NCBI GenBank assembly: GCA_012932865.1
Contig: SAXG01000103.1
Coordinates: 1 to 64,000, forward strand
Length of the DNA stretch: 64,000 bases
Direction of reading: 5' to 3'
Origin: Amylostereum areolatum
Taxonomy: Eukaryota > Basidiomycota > Agaricomycetes > Russulales > Stereaceae
The translations under genes and the position numbers were made by a program. Positions 34,781 through 45,785 of this stretch are shown here, piece by piece; the stretch's first letter is position 1; each line of letters opens with the position of its first letter. The notes below the pieces were generated by a model, which was not told the origin of the DNA, made no database searches, and worked only from the letters and a program-made list of their open reading frames with translations.

Positions 34781-36681
34781 TTGCCCCCCCCCTCCTTTTT
34801 TCTCCTACTCTCATCGATAGTGTCGTCCATACTCTCTCTCAACCTAGATGCGACGTTCATCGCCGCCTGTTTAGCCACCACGAAGCAGAGCTATTCTTCC
34901 CTCTCCGCTACCTCTACACTCATCTCGCTAACTACCACTTTGGACAAGCTCTCGCTTTCGGATGACGGCGTCTCCGATCCGACTCGCCTTACCAAATTCT
35001 ATCCCAATGCCCACAGCGATTTCTACCCTAGCCGCCCTTATTGCGTTTACAAATCTGGCCCTGATTGGCCCGTACGCACGGGGCCCTAGGCCCAGGGTAT
35101 CGTTCGTGAGGCTCGCCCGGTTTACCGTCACGCTATTGCACCCACCTGGCGCTCTATCTGCACGAACATCCACCAAATGCTCGAGGCCGAGGGTGTGGCA
35201 TGGACCTGCATCAACCCCCTTGCCTACGCCAACGAGGGGGAGGCTAGTCCCTTCTGCCCTCTCATCATTTCTATTGGCGTAAAGCCCTACTCCCTCTCCT
35301 ACGAAGATGCAGTTGCTGCTGCCAACCTCGTCAAGGGAATCCTCGGCGATGCTCGCTTCCCCCAAATTGAGGTGGCCTTTGTTGAGTCGATAGTCACTCG
35401 TTCCGTCGCGACCGGCCCCAAGCTTTTCTCGTTCAACCCCCTCTTCGACGACATCTCCGACCTGCGGAAGCCCTTCACCCCTGCTCTCGGTCTCCCTATC
35501 GCGCCTCTCAGGCGCCCCCACTTCGAGGGCACAGGCGCTCTCCACTACCGCCTTAGCCGAGAAGACAACAGCGTCGCCATCCTGACCTGCGCCCACGTCG
35601 CCCATCCCCCTCCTGTCCACACAAACGCGAGCATGACTACGAAGCCAAGCCAGCCTCGTGAGGAGATTGTCGCGCTCGGTACCGGGGGCTTCAACAACGC
35701 GATAAAAGCCATGATGGGCGAAATCGGCGACCTTATCCGCTCTATCGACGCCTGGGACAAGGTTCTTGTCAGGCTGGGGGAGCTTGTCGAGGGAGAGGCT
35801 CCCAAGATCACCGAGACGCGCGCCGAGCACCTTAGGCTTGTGGAGAAGGCGAAGACGAAGATCGCGGCGGTGAACGAGCTCCACAACGAGGTCACCAAAC
35901 ACCGTACCACCCTGGAACAGCGCGTTATTGGGTACGTCCTCCACTCCGACAAGATTGAAGTCTCGGTCGAGCCCCATGGGTACACCAACGACTGGGCGGT
36001 CATTAAGTTGTACGAGAAAATGATTGACTGGAAGTCCTTCCCAGGAAATAAGGTCTACGTTGGTACATCTTTTTTTATTTCCATCTTTACTTCCACTCCT
36101 TTCTCCTTCCACCTTCCGTCTTCTTGTTTGTGTCTTAGCTAACTATTACTTTGCTTTCCATCACTTTTCTTTCCTTCGCAGGCGGTAACGTCTCGATCGC
36201 CGACTATGGCAACACCATGTTCCCTGACCCCTCCGATCAAGCCAGCTACAGCTACCCCGAGGATGGTCTCTTCCAGGCCTACGGCGTCGTCAAGGACGCT
36301 GAGATCCGCGACCCCCAGCACCTCGACGCGAACAGCGACAGGTGCTTACTTGTCGTGAAGCACGGTTCGACTACGAAGACTACCGTCGGTCGCGTTAACG
36401 GTCTCGACTCCTTCACGCGTACCTACGAGGAATACGGCATCAAGAAAACGTCCGTCGAGATCGCTGTCTTGCCCTACGATAAGAAACACGGCAAGTTCTC
36501 CGATGCTGGTGACTCCGGGTCGATCGTACTCGCCAGGGATGGTCGAATCGTCGGACTCCTCACTGGCGGCGCAGGCCCCACCGATGAGACCGACATCACC
36601 TACCTCACGCCCTACTGGTGGATCGAGGAGCAGGTCAAGACCAAGTTCCCTGATTGCTTCCTCTACGACGTCGTCCAGTAG
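34781..36681 (+). pseudogene. Trypsin-fold protease-like protein with in-frame stop
   Basis: The catalytic triad arrangement is visible: AILTCAHV (His), NDWAVI (Asp) and DAGDSGSIVLARDGRIVGLL (Ser), separated by a predicted coiled coil (about 35750-35910) not found in ordinary trypsins. The N-terminal part (SRPYCVYKSGPDWPVRTGP) is stopped by TAG at 35087-35089. The same frame continues at once into AQGIVREARPVYRHAI and on to the triad. The true N-terminus is unclear because the first part has no ATG. One 119-nt intron (36063-36181) splits VYVG from GNVS. Agaricomycetes have many related proteins with an unusual long insert between His and Asp. Their role is unknown to me. Confidence 0.65.
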
Positions 36682-36735
36682 GTATGTCACGAGTTCGACA
36701 AGCTCGACAAGGTTCGTCTTTTTGTTTTTCTCTTT

Positions 36736-37040
36736 TCACCCTGAAGTAATCAGTCCTCCAACTCCCCCGAAATAGAAGAAATGCGCACCAGGAGAACCAG
36801 CGAACAACGCGAGCACAGGGATGACCGTGTTCGGCGGAAAAATCGAGTTGTCCGCGACCCGCGTGCAGTCCTTTGTGATGGTGAACTTTCCCTGTACGCC
36901 CACCACGTCAACTAGCGGCGAAAAATGGCCCACGGACGACGCACGATGACACAGTTCTTTCCGATCTCGACGCGGTTTCCGATGGTGGCGGCCTCCACAA
37001 CCGAGTTCGCGCCGATGTGCACATGGTCGCTGATCTTCAT
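36736..37040 (-). pseudogene. Dynactin p25 (subunit 5) fragment
   Basis: Two exons (37040-36945 and 36891-36736, with a 53-nt intron) give 83 codons of left-handed beta-helix sequence: ISDHVHIGANSVVEAATIG, VEIGKNCVI and GKFTITKDCTRVADNS, then PPNTVIPVLALFAGSPG. These match the middle of dynactin p25, a subunit of the dynein activator complex. The N-terminal half is absent (the gene should be about twice as long) and the last 17 residues do not match the family. The frame stays open to about 37097. It lies about 280 bp from a hAT-type MITE and ends 55 bp from the protease-like gene. I infer a gene broken by rearrangement. Confidence 0.7.
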
Positions 37041-37315
37041 TGCGTAGTAGAGTCTTTGGCACGGGTGGTTTATACTTGAGTTAGTCGACCAAGACACATT
37101 GACTCGGCTCAGCCAGTTTCTCTACGACCGCCCCTCTCTCTCTTGTCATCTCGTCTCGGACTGGTATGACGTGATTCTGTATTCCTCACCCGAATCTTAG
37201 AATATCATACCTCTACATTTCCTCGCGGAACCGGTTCGAGACTTCGAGTGTGAAAACGTTTGGAGCAGAGATTGACCCACAGCCATCCCGGGCTCCCCAC
37301 CGCCGACCGGGCCAC

Positions 37316-37323
37316 CACCTGTC
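37316..37323. repeat. Left 8-bp target-site duplication (CACCTGTC)
   Basis: Exact match to 37981-37988, abutting the terminal inverted repeat of the MITE. Confidence 0.9.
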
Positions 37324-37980
37324 TAGTGTTGCACAAATACGAGTAAATATGCTGACCGACCATATTATATCGAATACATATTATTACGAGTGGGAGAAAT
37401 AGTGTATGTATTTGTAGCTGTACTATATCATATCATAATGGTCAAATATTCTTATTTATTTGTATCTAATTTATATTTTTTGCCCTGAGCCAGAGGTATG
37501 ATATGGGCTAAGGCTATGATGGCTATAAGTTATTCTTGTCTGGACATCATGTAGAAGATGAAGTCTGCCATTGTTGGCAGTGATGGGATGCTGTTGCTTG
37601 CTGACGGGATGCTGCCGCCACCGGCGAGAAGTCGTGAGAAACAGCGGCACTTTGGTGGCAGCCTTTCCAAGAATGGAAATGAGCCACTAGCAAACCCCGG
37701 AGTGTTCTCGTCGTTACCAGAGGTATTGACTTCAATTTGGGTATGTGTTACCTGTCTCTTAAAGGCATCTTGAAGCTCACTGGTCAAGTAGATAAGCCTA
37801 CTTCTGGCATACTCAGAATATAAATAAATATTGAGTCCATAGCATATTGTACTCGTACTATATCATACTGTACCCAATTACATTATGGTGGTTCAAAATA
37901 CACAGCAGCCGTAATATATCGATATTTTTCCGTATTAATATGATTATATTTAAGTATACTCTATAGTTTGTGCAACACTA
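37324..37980. mobile_element. hAT-type MITE
   Basis: A 657-bp AT-rich element with a perfect 14-bp terminal inverted repeat (TAGTGTTGCACAAA) and an exact 8-bp target-site duplication. The TIR length, TAG start and 8-bp duplication are those of the hAT superfamily. It carries no transposase. A minus-strand 85-codon frame (37787-37530) might be a leftover of one, but I cannot recognise it. The element lies between the dynactin fragment and tRNA-Thr, about 60 bp from the tRNA 3' end. Because both repeats are exact, insertion is recent. Confidence 0.92.
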
Positions 37981-37988
37981 CACCTGTC
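37981..37988. repeat. Right 8-bp target-site duplication (CACCTGTC)
   Basis: Exact copy of 37316-37323. Confidence 0.9.
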
Positions 37989-38040
37989 ACCCACGGGCCA
38001 CGGTCCACCTCTCGGAAGCAAAAAAAGCTAGGCAAAAAGC

Positions 38041-38140
38041 TGCCCACTGACTGGATTGAACAATCGACCTCACCATGTCAGTCACGTGACTGTTCACGTG
38101 ACCATACGAGTGGCGCGCTCTACTACTGAGCTAAGCGGGC
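38041..38140 (-). tRNA. tRNA-Thr(CGT) with 28-nt intron
   Basis: Read on the minus strand the exons fold as a cloverleaf: acceptor GCCCGCT with AGTGGGC, D arm GCTC/GAGC, anticodon stem CGCCA/TGGTG, loop CTCGTAA with anticodon CGT, T arm GATTG/CAGTC around TTCAATC, and discriminator A. All stems pair, allowing GU. The mature length is 72 nt without CCA. The intron (38077-38104) starts one base 3' of the anticodon, the canonical site. It contains the palindrome TCACGTGA, which can itself fold. Confidence 0.93.
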
Positions 38141-38381
38141 GATACATTGTGTGGAATTGAGCAGGCTATAGCTTAGTCTAATAGTAATATGGTATACTAA
38201 GTACATTCATGTATTTCAATTCACCTGCGCTGGGGGGCAAAAAAACTAAGGTTGACTCTGGTAGACTGCAGGCCTGGCCGAAGGAGGAGCCAACAGTAAT
38301 TGTGAACAGGTTGAGAACCCAATGGGCGACGAAGGTGTTTATCGAGCAAGCTTGGTATATGACATCAAGAAGTACACCACC

Positions 38382-39344
38382 TTATCGTCCACCTTTTATG
38401 AGACCGGCACCCGTGTAATCATCTTTGCTCAAGTCCTTCTCCAAGTCGGAAAGTTCGTGTGAGGCGGCCTTTGAAGCAGCGATAGGTTCGTCTCCGCACC
38501 CACAGTCATAGGTATCATCAAGATGGGCACAGTCGAAGATAGGCTTCCCGAGTCGTTCGTTGACGTGATTATGGACCGCACAAAGCCTGGTAGGACATGT
38601 GAGTCATAATGAAGAGGATGGGAGGGTGGGGAAGACGTACCATAATGACGCTGAACGGCGCGATGAAGTCTGGCAAGCACGCGTTAGTCAGAAGAGAAAC
38701 GCGGAAGAGGGGACGCACCTGTGGGGGGTATTTCTTGAGCAGCTGCTGAAATTCGGTGGCACACTCGCCGCAGGGGTATAGGCGAGAAAGGAGGTGGAAG
38801 TACGCGTTCAACGAATCGCGCTCGTCTTGGGTCGGAGACTATACAGCAACGATCAGACCGAAGAGCGGGAGAGCGCACCGAGGCATACCTCGGGATAGCG
38901 TAGGGTCATGGTATGACTGTCGTAAGCTGTGGGTCAGGATCTGTATGAGAGGAAACGCGAGTGACGCACAGTAGTTTCCACGTTGACCGCCCCAGCGCTG
39001 CCCTACATATTGAATCAGCAAGGGAAAGTCCTCGACAGAGATAATTGCGCACTTTGCGGTCGCATTCCCGAGCTTAGGCATGATAACTCCGCCGTGGATA
39101 TTGGCATTGGGATTCGGCACGGGCAAAATGTGCACCTCACGCTCGACGCCTCCTTCTCCGAAGAGGTCACCCGTCCAAGGGTCCATGTAGGAGCGCGATG
39201 GAGGGTGAAGCAACGCTATAGATCCTACGAGAAGCTTTATTCGAGAGGGGCCAGAGTCAGGTGGGATGGGCAATGCAACACCTGATTTGAGTTACTGACC
39301 AAAACGAGGACAATGAAATAGAAAAATCGCGAGAACCGGGACAT
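38382..39344 (-). CDS. erv2: Erv-type FAD-linked sulfhydryl oxidase
   Basis: Five to six small exons give a protein with a hydrophobic N-terminus (FFYFIVLVLV, signal peptide or anchor). It contains the Erv core: WKLLHTMTLRYPE, then SYFHLLSRLYPCGECATEF-type sequence with the redox CGEC, TSSRRSASLWLC, HVNERLGKPIFDC and a C-terminal CGCG. Erv enzymes pass electrons from dithiols to oxygen via FAD and drive disulfide formation. The N-terminal hydrophobic stretch points to the ER type (Erv2) rather than the mitochondrial Erv1. The frame at the signal peptide needs one extra base near 39280 to reach GVALPIPPDSG; otherwise the start is later. The stop is at 38382. Confidence 0.85.
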
Positions 39345-39783
39345 CAACACTTTTTCACGGAGCTACACAGGAGAGATGGAGGTTACTATGGATTTGTGAG
39401 GAAGCGATGGGAGGAAAACGGGTGAAAGAGATGAAGGCGGAGGCAGAGGCGCGTTCTGGTCATCACGGTCTGGTCGAGGCGAGACGCGTCGTTCCTCTTT
39501 TGTCTCGACGACCACAGTACGCAGGGTACAAGCCTACCAAAGCCTGCACTCCACAGTTTGGTGCATCTCGCCCAACCGACGTTCCGTTTATATCTAACTG
39601 GGACTTGAAGCTTGACGTGGCAGGAGATTCTAAGCCGGCTGCAGTATCGAGAAAGCGGCTCCAAGGGCGGCCGTTGCTCGAAGGTGCGGTGTGGGCTTCC
39701 ACTTGACCAGCTCAGCGACCGTTGTATTCATTACACCTAAAAGCACAGGAGTCTTCAACAAGAAGGAGTAGAAATCATCGACG
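39345..39783. other. Divergent intergenic region
   Basis: No gene is supported. It holds the promoters of the oxidase and the F-box gene. Confidence 0.4.
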
Positions 39784-40178
39784 ATGTTCAGCGTGGTGGA
39801 GATAGACGAACGCGTGCTGGCCCTACGAGATCGTATAAACGAAGCCGAATGCTCCATCCGCGAGTATCAAGAACAACGAAACGATCTATCGCCTCTCTTC
39901 AAACTTCCCAACGAAATCATTCATCAAATTTTTGACACGATCCTAGACGCTGAATTCCCTCCCCTTGTACCATTCGCAGTCTGGCCACCTGGTCGCGTCC
40001 CGTCCTGGATCCCGTTTACCCATGTGTGCCGACGGTTGCGTCGATTGTCCATCGAATACCCGCATCTATGGAGCCGCATCGGGAACATCTGCGGAATGTG
40101 GTCTTACTTACTCTTGGAAAGATCTTCCCCGGGACCCGTGGATATCAATGTTGACGTCGACCACCACCAACCTTTCTT

Positions 40179-40188
40179 GGCTCTCCTG
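40179..40188. repeat. Left 10-bp target-site duplication (GGCTCTCCTG)
   Basis: Exact match to 41264-41273 on the other side of the insertion. Confidence 0.85.
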
Positions 40189-41263
40189 TAGTCTCCGTGG
40201 CTGACCTTACTCAGAAGACAGTCGTTCTGAGTATAAGGTCTGCATCAATTTCAAGGGATCTCGCGGGACGGGAAAATAGCCATTTTAGGACGGCACGAAA
40301 GGCTCTCTCGAGCGCTGGAGAGCCAATCAAATTCATTTATGTCATGGTTTGCTCGTCATGCGGATGACCTCCTCTGGCTGAGCTCTGAAACGGAGATGGT
40401 GGTGGATAGTTTAAATAAATTCTGTGCCGTGCATCGCATCAGATATGCATATAAAGGGAATGCTAACAGTGCTCTTGCGGCAGTGGGGTAGCAGGCTGGA
40501 CACGAGCTACAAGCTGATTATTTAAACTACTAGTACTTACACTGCTGGCTCGAGCTACCGGGCTGGACTTCGATAAGTACATCGACCGCGAGATAAACGG
40601 GTATGTAAACACGTTGTGAACAAGGTTTGCGCTGCACGGTAAGAACAGAAAGACGGCATATGTACTACTTCGATACCGAGGCCGCACCACCATAAGTTGT
40701 AGCCATGGTAGGCCAGCTAAGCATTGTTTGTGGAAGGTCATAGACGGACAGCTGTCAGATAGTGGATCTCGTCAACATGAAAACTGGTGTAGGCCGTAAC
40801 CACCAACCTCGTACCGCTTTCTGTGCAGGATGTATGCCTCATTTGCGGATCGTATATCATGCAACATGACGGGTGACAGTGCGACCCGCGACAGCGAATG
40901 GCAGCGACACGAAAAGTCGAAAACACCGGTGCTCATGAAGTCAGCATCCAAGGCTGTCAGAAATGCAACCACGAGCTCTTGCACAACGCATAATGCACGC
41001 ACTGTACTTATTAATGAGCACCAGCGGCCGCCTTGCACCACTGAGCATGACACCACTGACCTTCTGAGCAAAAGCACTCAATGATAAAGCCGTGTCAGTG
41101 TATATTGCACTCGACATCGGCAATTCGAGAGCAAAGTCACAGTGCAACGACCGTCGACGTGCACGAGCCGTCAATGTGATGATGCGATAGGTATGACATG
41201 AAGGGACATCCCAAAAAGGCTATTTTCCCGTCCAGCCAAACCCCTTGAAATTGATGTAGCCTA
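40189..41263. mobile_element. Non-autonomous TIR element (MULE-like) inside the F-box gene
   Basis: The 1075-bp insert has inverted repeats of about 48 bp (about 40240-40290 against 41208-41257) with mismatches, and a 10-bp target-site duplication. The outermost bases read TAGTCTCC and TAGGCTAC inward. The left end has about 50 bp outside the paired segment that are missing on the right. No transposase frame is present. A 9-11-bp duplication with longer TIRs is typical of Mutator-like elements; assignment to that superfamily is inference. Because the insertion site falls between two codons, the host reading frame resumes exactly. Confidence 0.85.
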
Positions 41264-41273
41264 GGCTCTCCTG
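41264..41273. repeat. Right 10-bp target-site duplication (GGCTCTCCTG)
   Basis: Exact copy of 40179-40188. Confidence 0.85.
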
Positions 41274-41931
41274 CCGGAAAGCTTGCATCGCGTTCGGAAG
41301 CTGCACCTCAGGGGAAACGCCCCCGCCCCAACCGACGACACCTCTGTCGTATCGACATATCTTTTCCCCTCCTTATCTAAACTCACCCTCACCTGTCGTC
41401 GTCTCGACTTCGGCAATAATCCTTCGAACGAGATCCTGCTCGTGCTGTTGCCCCTCCTCGCACGAAGGCGGTTTGAAATAGGTCGCCCGTTGGAACGTAT
41501 TGTCTTCAAAGAATGTTTTCGGTACTCGCAGGAGACAGATGACGCTCTAAAGGGACTCGTGGACGTGAGGTGGGATAGTGGAGGATTCTGGAGGTCGAAA
41601 AGCAGAGATTGGTGGTTCGCCCTCTTGGAGTAGACCAGGACCTCAATGAGATTTCGCCGAAGAAACTGGCTTTCCAACCTGCTCACAGACAGGACAAATC
41701 TCCATGCACAAATGTATTATATAGTAAACAGAGCTCCCAAGTCCACTTTGCCACAATACGTTTCTTCTTGGATAGCTATATTGCCAATGTACAGTAGATT
41801 AGATAGGTTCGATCAAGACGATGATTGACTCCGATCTGGTATCTATAACCACCGTCGCGTCGAGTCACCACCTCCCACACTTCAAAAGCCTACGGTCACG
41901 TCGATACCCGTAAAACGCACACATACCCACC

Positions 41932-44019
41932 ATGTCTACCTATCACGTAGACGAAGCTGCTGGCTCCGACGCGACTGGCACTGGAACACCCGACGCGCCT
42001 TATCAAACCCTTGCATTCGCTCTCTTCACACACGGGCAAGACTCCAAGGTGCTTGTGCGCAAAGACTCAACGGCCGCGTACGATGAACCTACCCAGTCGG
42101 CGCTGAAGAAGGCGAAGAAAGGCGCGGATGGGCTGGAAAAGAAGAGGAAGAAGGCGGAGGAGGATACGCAAGCGAAGGCGGCCGAGCGCGAAAAGAGAGA
42201 GAAGGTCCTCGAGGAGAGCAAGAAGATCGTTCTCGTTGAAGACCTCACGCTTCCAGAGGCCATAAAGGTGCGTCTTTCTCGCCATCGTCTGAGCCCTTAC
42301 TGATTGCGATCGTCCAATGCTGCCTTGTAGACAAAAATCGCACATCTTGCACCACTACGATCGAAGCGCGTCCGCGTCTTCGGTTGGGTCCATCGTCTCC
42401 GCGACCAGAAGGACATCAGGTTCATCGTTCTTCGCGATGGGACCGGCTATCTTCAGGCAGTACTTTCAGGTACCCCGGTGCGTATGTTTGACCGTGTGCA
42501 TCTCGCCATCGTCTCATCTTGATATAGGCCAAAACCTACGACGCGCTCACACTCACCTTGGAATCAACCGTTGAACTTGTCGGCACCTTACAGGAACTTC
42601 CAGAAGGAAAGAAGGCTCCCGGTGGCCATGAACTTGCAGTCGACTATTGGCGTATCGTGGGCACGGCACCTGGAGGGGACGACGCCTTCACGAACCGATT
42701 GAACGAAGTATGTAGTTTTTCGCCTTGTCCCGATGCTGTGACGCTGATACCCTTCAGAAATCCGACCCGTCCATCATGGCCGATCTTCGCCACCTTGTCC
42801 TGCGCGGCGAGAACGCGTCCAACGTCCTTCGTCTTCGGTCAATGATGCTAGCGTCATTCCGTCAATCTTACGAGAAGCACCATATCCTTGAGGTCACCCC
42901 TCCTTGCTTGGTTCAAACTTCCGTTGAAGGTGGCGCAACTCTGTTTGCCCTCAACTACTATGGGCAACCCGCATATCTCACCCAAAGTTCGCAATTGTAC
43001 CTCGAAACTTGTCTTCCCTCCCTTGGCGACGTTTTCTGCGTCCAAGAGAGTTTCCGCGCCGAGAACAGGTAGGCGACGGTCTTTCTTTCTTACCAAAAGA
43101 AGATGCTTATTCTCTACTTCCCAGCCATACCCGTCGCCACCTGAGCGAATATACCCATCTAGAAGCTGAACTGGCGTTTATTACCTTTGAAGACCTCATG
43201 AACCACATCGAGACCGTCGTAAGCCCTCCTTACCCATAGATCGCTTCTGCCTTTAATCACAACCTATCCTACCAGATCTGTGAAACGGTGGACCGCCTCC
43301 TGCAGAACGAGGATTCCGCCGCCCTGATCAAGCAGCTGAACCCAGAGTTCAAAGCACCTGCACGGCCCTTCATGCGTCTCTCCTACGTCGACGCCATCGC
43401 ATGGCTGAACGAGCACAAGATCCAGCACGAGGAGGAGGACGCCGAGGGCAACCCGATCAAGGACGAGCAGGGCAACGTCAGGATGGTCGATCACGTCGTC
43501 GGCGACGATATCGCAGAAGCGGCCGAGCGCCAGATGACAGACATCATCGGCACGCCGGTGTTCCTCTATGGATTCCCGGCCGAGCTGAAGGCGTTCTACA
43601 TGAAGAAGATCCCCGGAGCGGAGGGCGGGCACGTCTTTACAGAAAGTTGTGATCTGCTCATGCCAAACGTAGGTGAAATCGTGGGCGGTTCGATGAGAAT
43701 TGCGGATATGGAGGAGTTGTTGGCGGCGTATAAGCGTGAAGGGATCGATCCGACACCGTATTATTGGTTCACGGATCAGAGGAAATATGGGACATGCGAG
43801 CATGGCGGATATGGTCTTGGTGTGGAGGTGCGCTGTCTCTCGGTGGTTGTCTGACGTTGGAGCTCATGATTCTTTTCAGCGATTCTTGGCTTGGCTTGCC
43901 AACCGGTACACCGTCAGGTATGTTCCGCTTGTCCGTCCTTCGTCTTACTGGCTTCTAATGTACTTCGTTCCAGGGAGTGCTCCCTCTATCCAAGGTGGCC
44001 TGGCCGTGCCACACCTTGA
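41932..44019 (+). CDS. Asparaginyl-tRNA synthetase, cytosolic
   Basis: Eight exons (41932-42267, 42331-42477, 42528-42707, 42758-43068, 43125-43218, 43276-43827, 43880-43917, 43974-44019) give 567 aa. A lysine-rich N-terminal extension (about 50-105) precedes the OB-fold anticodon domain ([18 protein letters not shown]). The class II core follows: motif 2 FRAEN and [16 protein letters not shown] across intron 4, then [20 protein letters not shown] and motif 3 [23 protein letters not shown]/Asn-specific features agree with AsnRS rather than LysRS or AspRS. It charges tRNA-Asn for cytosolic translation. The frame is intact. Confidence 0.93.
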
Positions 44020-44161
44020 ACGGATCGTGTTGTCGATCTTGTGGAGGTGTATTGTTGGTAAAGCAGTGTAGAAATCTTGTTGTAGCGTACCCCTAGTGTT
44101 GTACTCCTCGGAACGAAGACGAATATTTTAAATGTTTTCACTCGCACTTGTCATTACAAGT

Positions 44162-45249
44162 TCAATCGAAATTACAACCGTACACTTTCTGTGCAACATC
44201 TCTCCAAGTATGTGTGTCCACCGCAAACGTTTCCGCGTACTCCGCCTCCAGGTGGTGCAGGCGTTTTCCAACGATGATCAGACTGTGGAGGGGCTGACCA
44301 TACGCCTCCGGGGGTTGATCGCGCAACTGGGCGAGCGTCCCACCAACGATCTTTTCATTGCCCTCTCCGCCACCAACGCGGGACATCGCGATTGCAAGGG
44401 TATTTTCGGGAGAGAGGATCCCAGCTTGTCGTGACTCTTCAACTTCAAGGAGTTGAGAGACGGCTTGGGGGATCGACATATATCGTGGGGGTTCGTAAAT
44501 TTTGCGTCCTCTGAAAGGTCGTCCAGGTCAAAATCCATCATGAGAAAGGGGGGAAAGCGCACCTCGCTAGGTTCTCTTCGCTCTGCTCCTTCACCTTGAT
44601 GTCTAGCAACACAAGAGTGTGCATGCCCAGGTCGACATTCTCCTTCACGCGGTCGTAAAAGCTGTCTGGTTTCCATGTCTCCGTGAAAAACACGAGCGAG
44701 ACTGCCTGGCCAAAGTTGTACAGCTGGAGACCGCAGGCGCCGATGGCGTTCATGATGGAGGCGTTATGGATGACACGGATGGGGATATTGAGGGAACGGG
44801 CGCGAAGGATGATGTCGGTATGCGTGGTCGCACTGTGGATGTGTTGGTAGAAGTGGGGAGGACATGGGAAGATACGGACGTACCCAAAGGGATCTCCGAC
44901 GACGAGAAGAGAGACATCCTCTGTCGCTGCATTTCGAAGGATCTCGTCGCTCTCCGTCTCGACCATGTCGCGGTCTGCGAGAATCAGCTCTTTCCCATAG
45001 AACTCTTCCTTAGAGAACAAAATTAGCTTTCACGTAGTTTTGCGGTCGTAGCATACGTGCCAATCGCTCCCTTTGAACCATAAGGATGCTGGTATAGGCC
45101 TCAAGGTATACCCTTGAGGAGCCCTTGACCGCCTAAGTGATGAGGTCAGATCGTGATCGCAAAGGAGCAGGGAAATTAAAGGGGACCTCAAGACCTCGTA
45201 CTGTGATATCTTTCTCGTCGCACAGACCCAGTCCTATAACGTAGAACAT
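44162..45249 (-). CDS. dph5: Diphthine methyl ester synthase (Dph5)
   Basis: From the ATG at 45249 the exons read [119 protein letters not shown], and [12 protein letters not shown], stopping at 44162. These are the tetrapyrrole-methylase signatures of Dph5. It methylates the modified histidine of elongation factor 2 with S-adenosylmethionine to build diphthamide. The start fits the conserved N-terminus. Intron 1 is long (about 45140-45186). The second intron (45009-45060) seems to use a GC donor, because only then does LEEFYG form. Confidence 0.92.
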
Positions 45250-45438
45250 GGTCGCTGCCGTTGATGTGGAGGCGGTGGAAAAAGCAAAGGTTTGCTTTGC
45301 CGTTTCGTAGGGCGCGTGGGAAAAGTAAGTGAGGAGCTTCGTTATGTAGTACTTTCGACCACAGCCACCACGTCTAATTCTTCTGACGCTCCACTCCTCA
45401 CCCAAACGCTCTCCTTCGTTCTCTCACCAAGCGAACCT

Positions 45439-45785
45439 ATGGTGCGCTTATTCCGATACCAACCCAACGCCGCCCTGATCGCCTCCCGCAGCTACTACCA
45501 CTGTCTCTCGTCAATGCGGCGCAGGACAGGCCCTTGGTGCGTTTACATATATCCGTTTGTGAACACCCGTCGTGCTGAAATCCACACTAGCTGCTGGAGG
45601 TTGACAATGGCGCGGCGTGTAACGGCTACCTCATCAACTGTGACAAGTTCCTCCATGCGAAGGATGTTCTTCATGACAACGTGCCCTCTACCACCGGCGT
45701 TGTGGAGCTCGACCTCGACGTGGCCGTTCAAGCTCTGGAGAGGACCATAGACAACCACCAGGCCGCCGTCCATCGGCTCAAGTAG
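45439..45785 (+). pseudogene. Diverged LSM4 paralogue
   Basis: An ATG alone in exon 1 (45439-45441), exon 2 45492-45536 (LLPLSLVNAAQDRPL) and exon 3 from 45591 (LLEVDNGAACNGYLINCDKF) mirror LSM4 at 47.9 kb ([34 protein letters not shown]). Both introns sit at the same positions. After HAKDVLHDN the sequence leaves LSM and runs in the same frame into an F-box gene N-terminus, then meets TAG at 45783-45785. The Sm fold is not complete, so LSM function is unlikely. It is a segmental duplicate whose tail was replaced or joined to the neighbouring gene. Confidence 0.8.

Larger units (their letters stand above)
39784..41633 (+). pseudogene. F-box gene split by a transposable element
   Basis: The left part (39784-40188, 135 codons) has a coiled coil and an F-box: FKLPNEIIHQIFDTILD, then WIPFTHVCRRLRRLSI and LWSRIG. 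The right part (41274-41633, 119 codons plus stop) is leucine-rich (RVRKLHLRG; LFPSLSKLTL) and ends as other F-box proteins do. With the 1075-bp element and one copy of the 10-bp duplication removed, the two halves join in phase. The joined product of 254 aa is short for the family, so part of the LRR region may have been lost earlier. With the element the protein stops one codon after the insertion. Confidence 0.85.

Noticed and set aside
35087..35089. TAG in the protease-like gene as an intron border (tag at 3' splice site)
   Set aside because: No suitable donor leaves the frame intact, while the straight frame matches on both sides.
34962..36112. Minus-strand 394-codon frame opposite the protease-like gene
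   Set aside because: Antisense shadow; the plus strand has the catalytic triad and intron.
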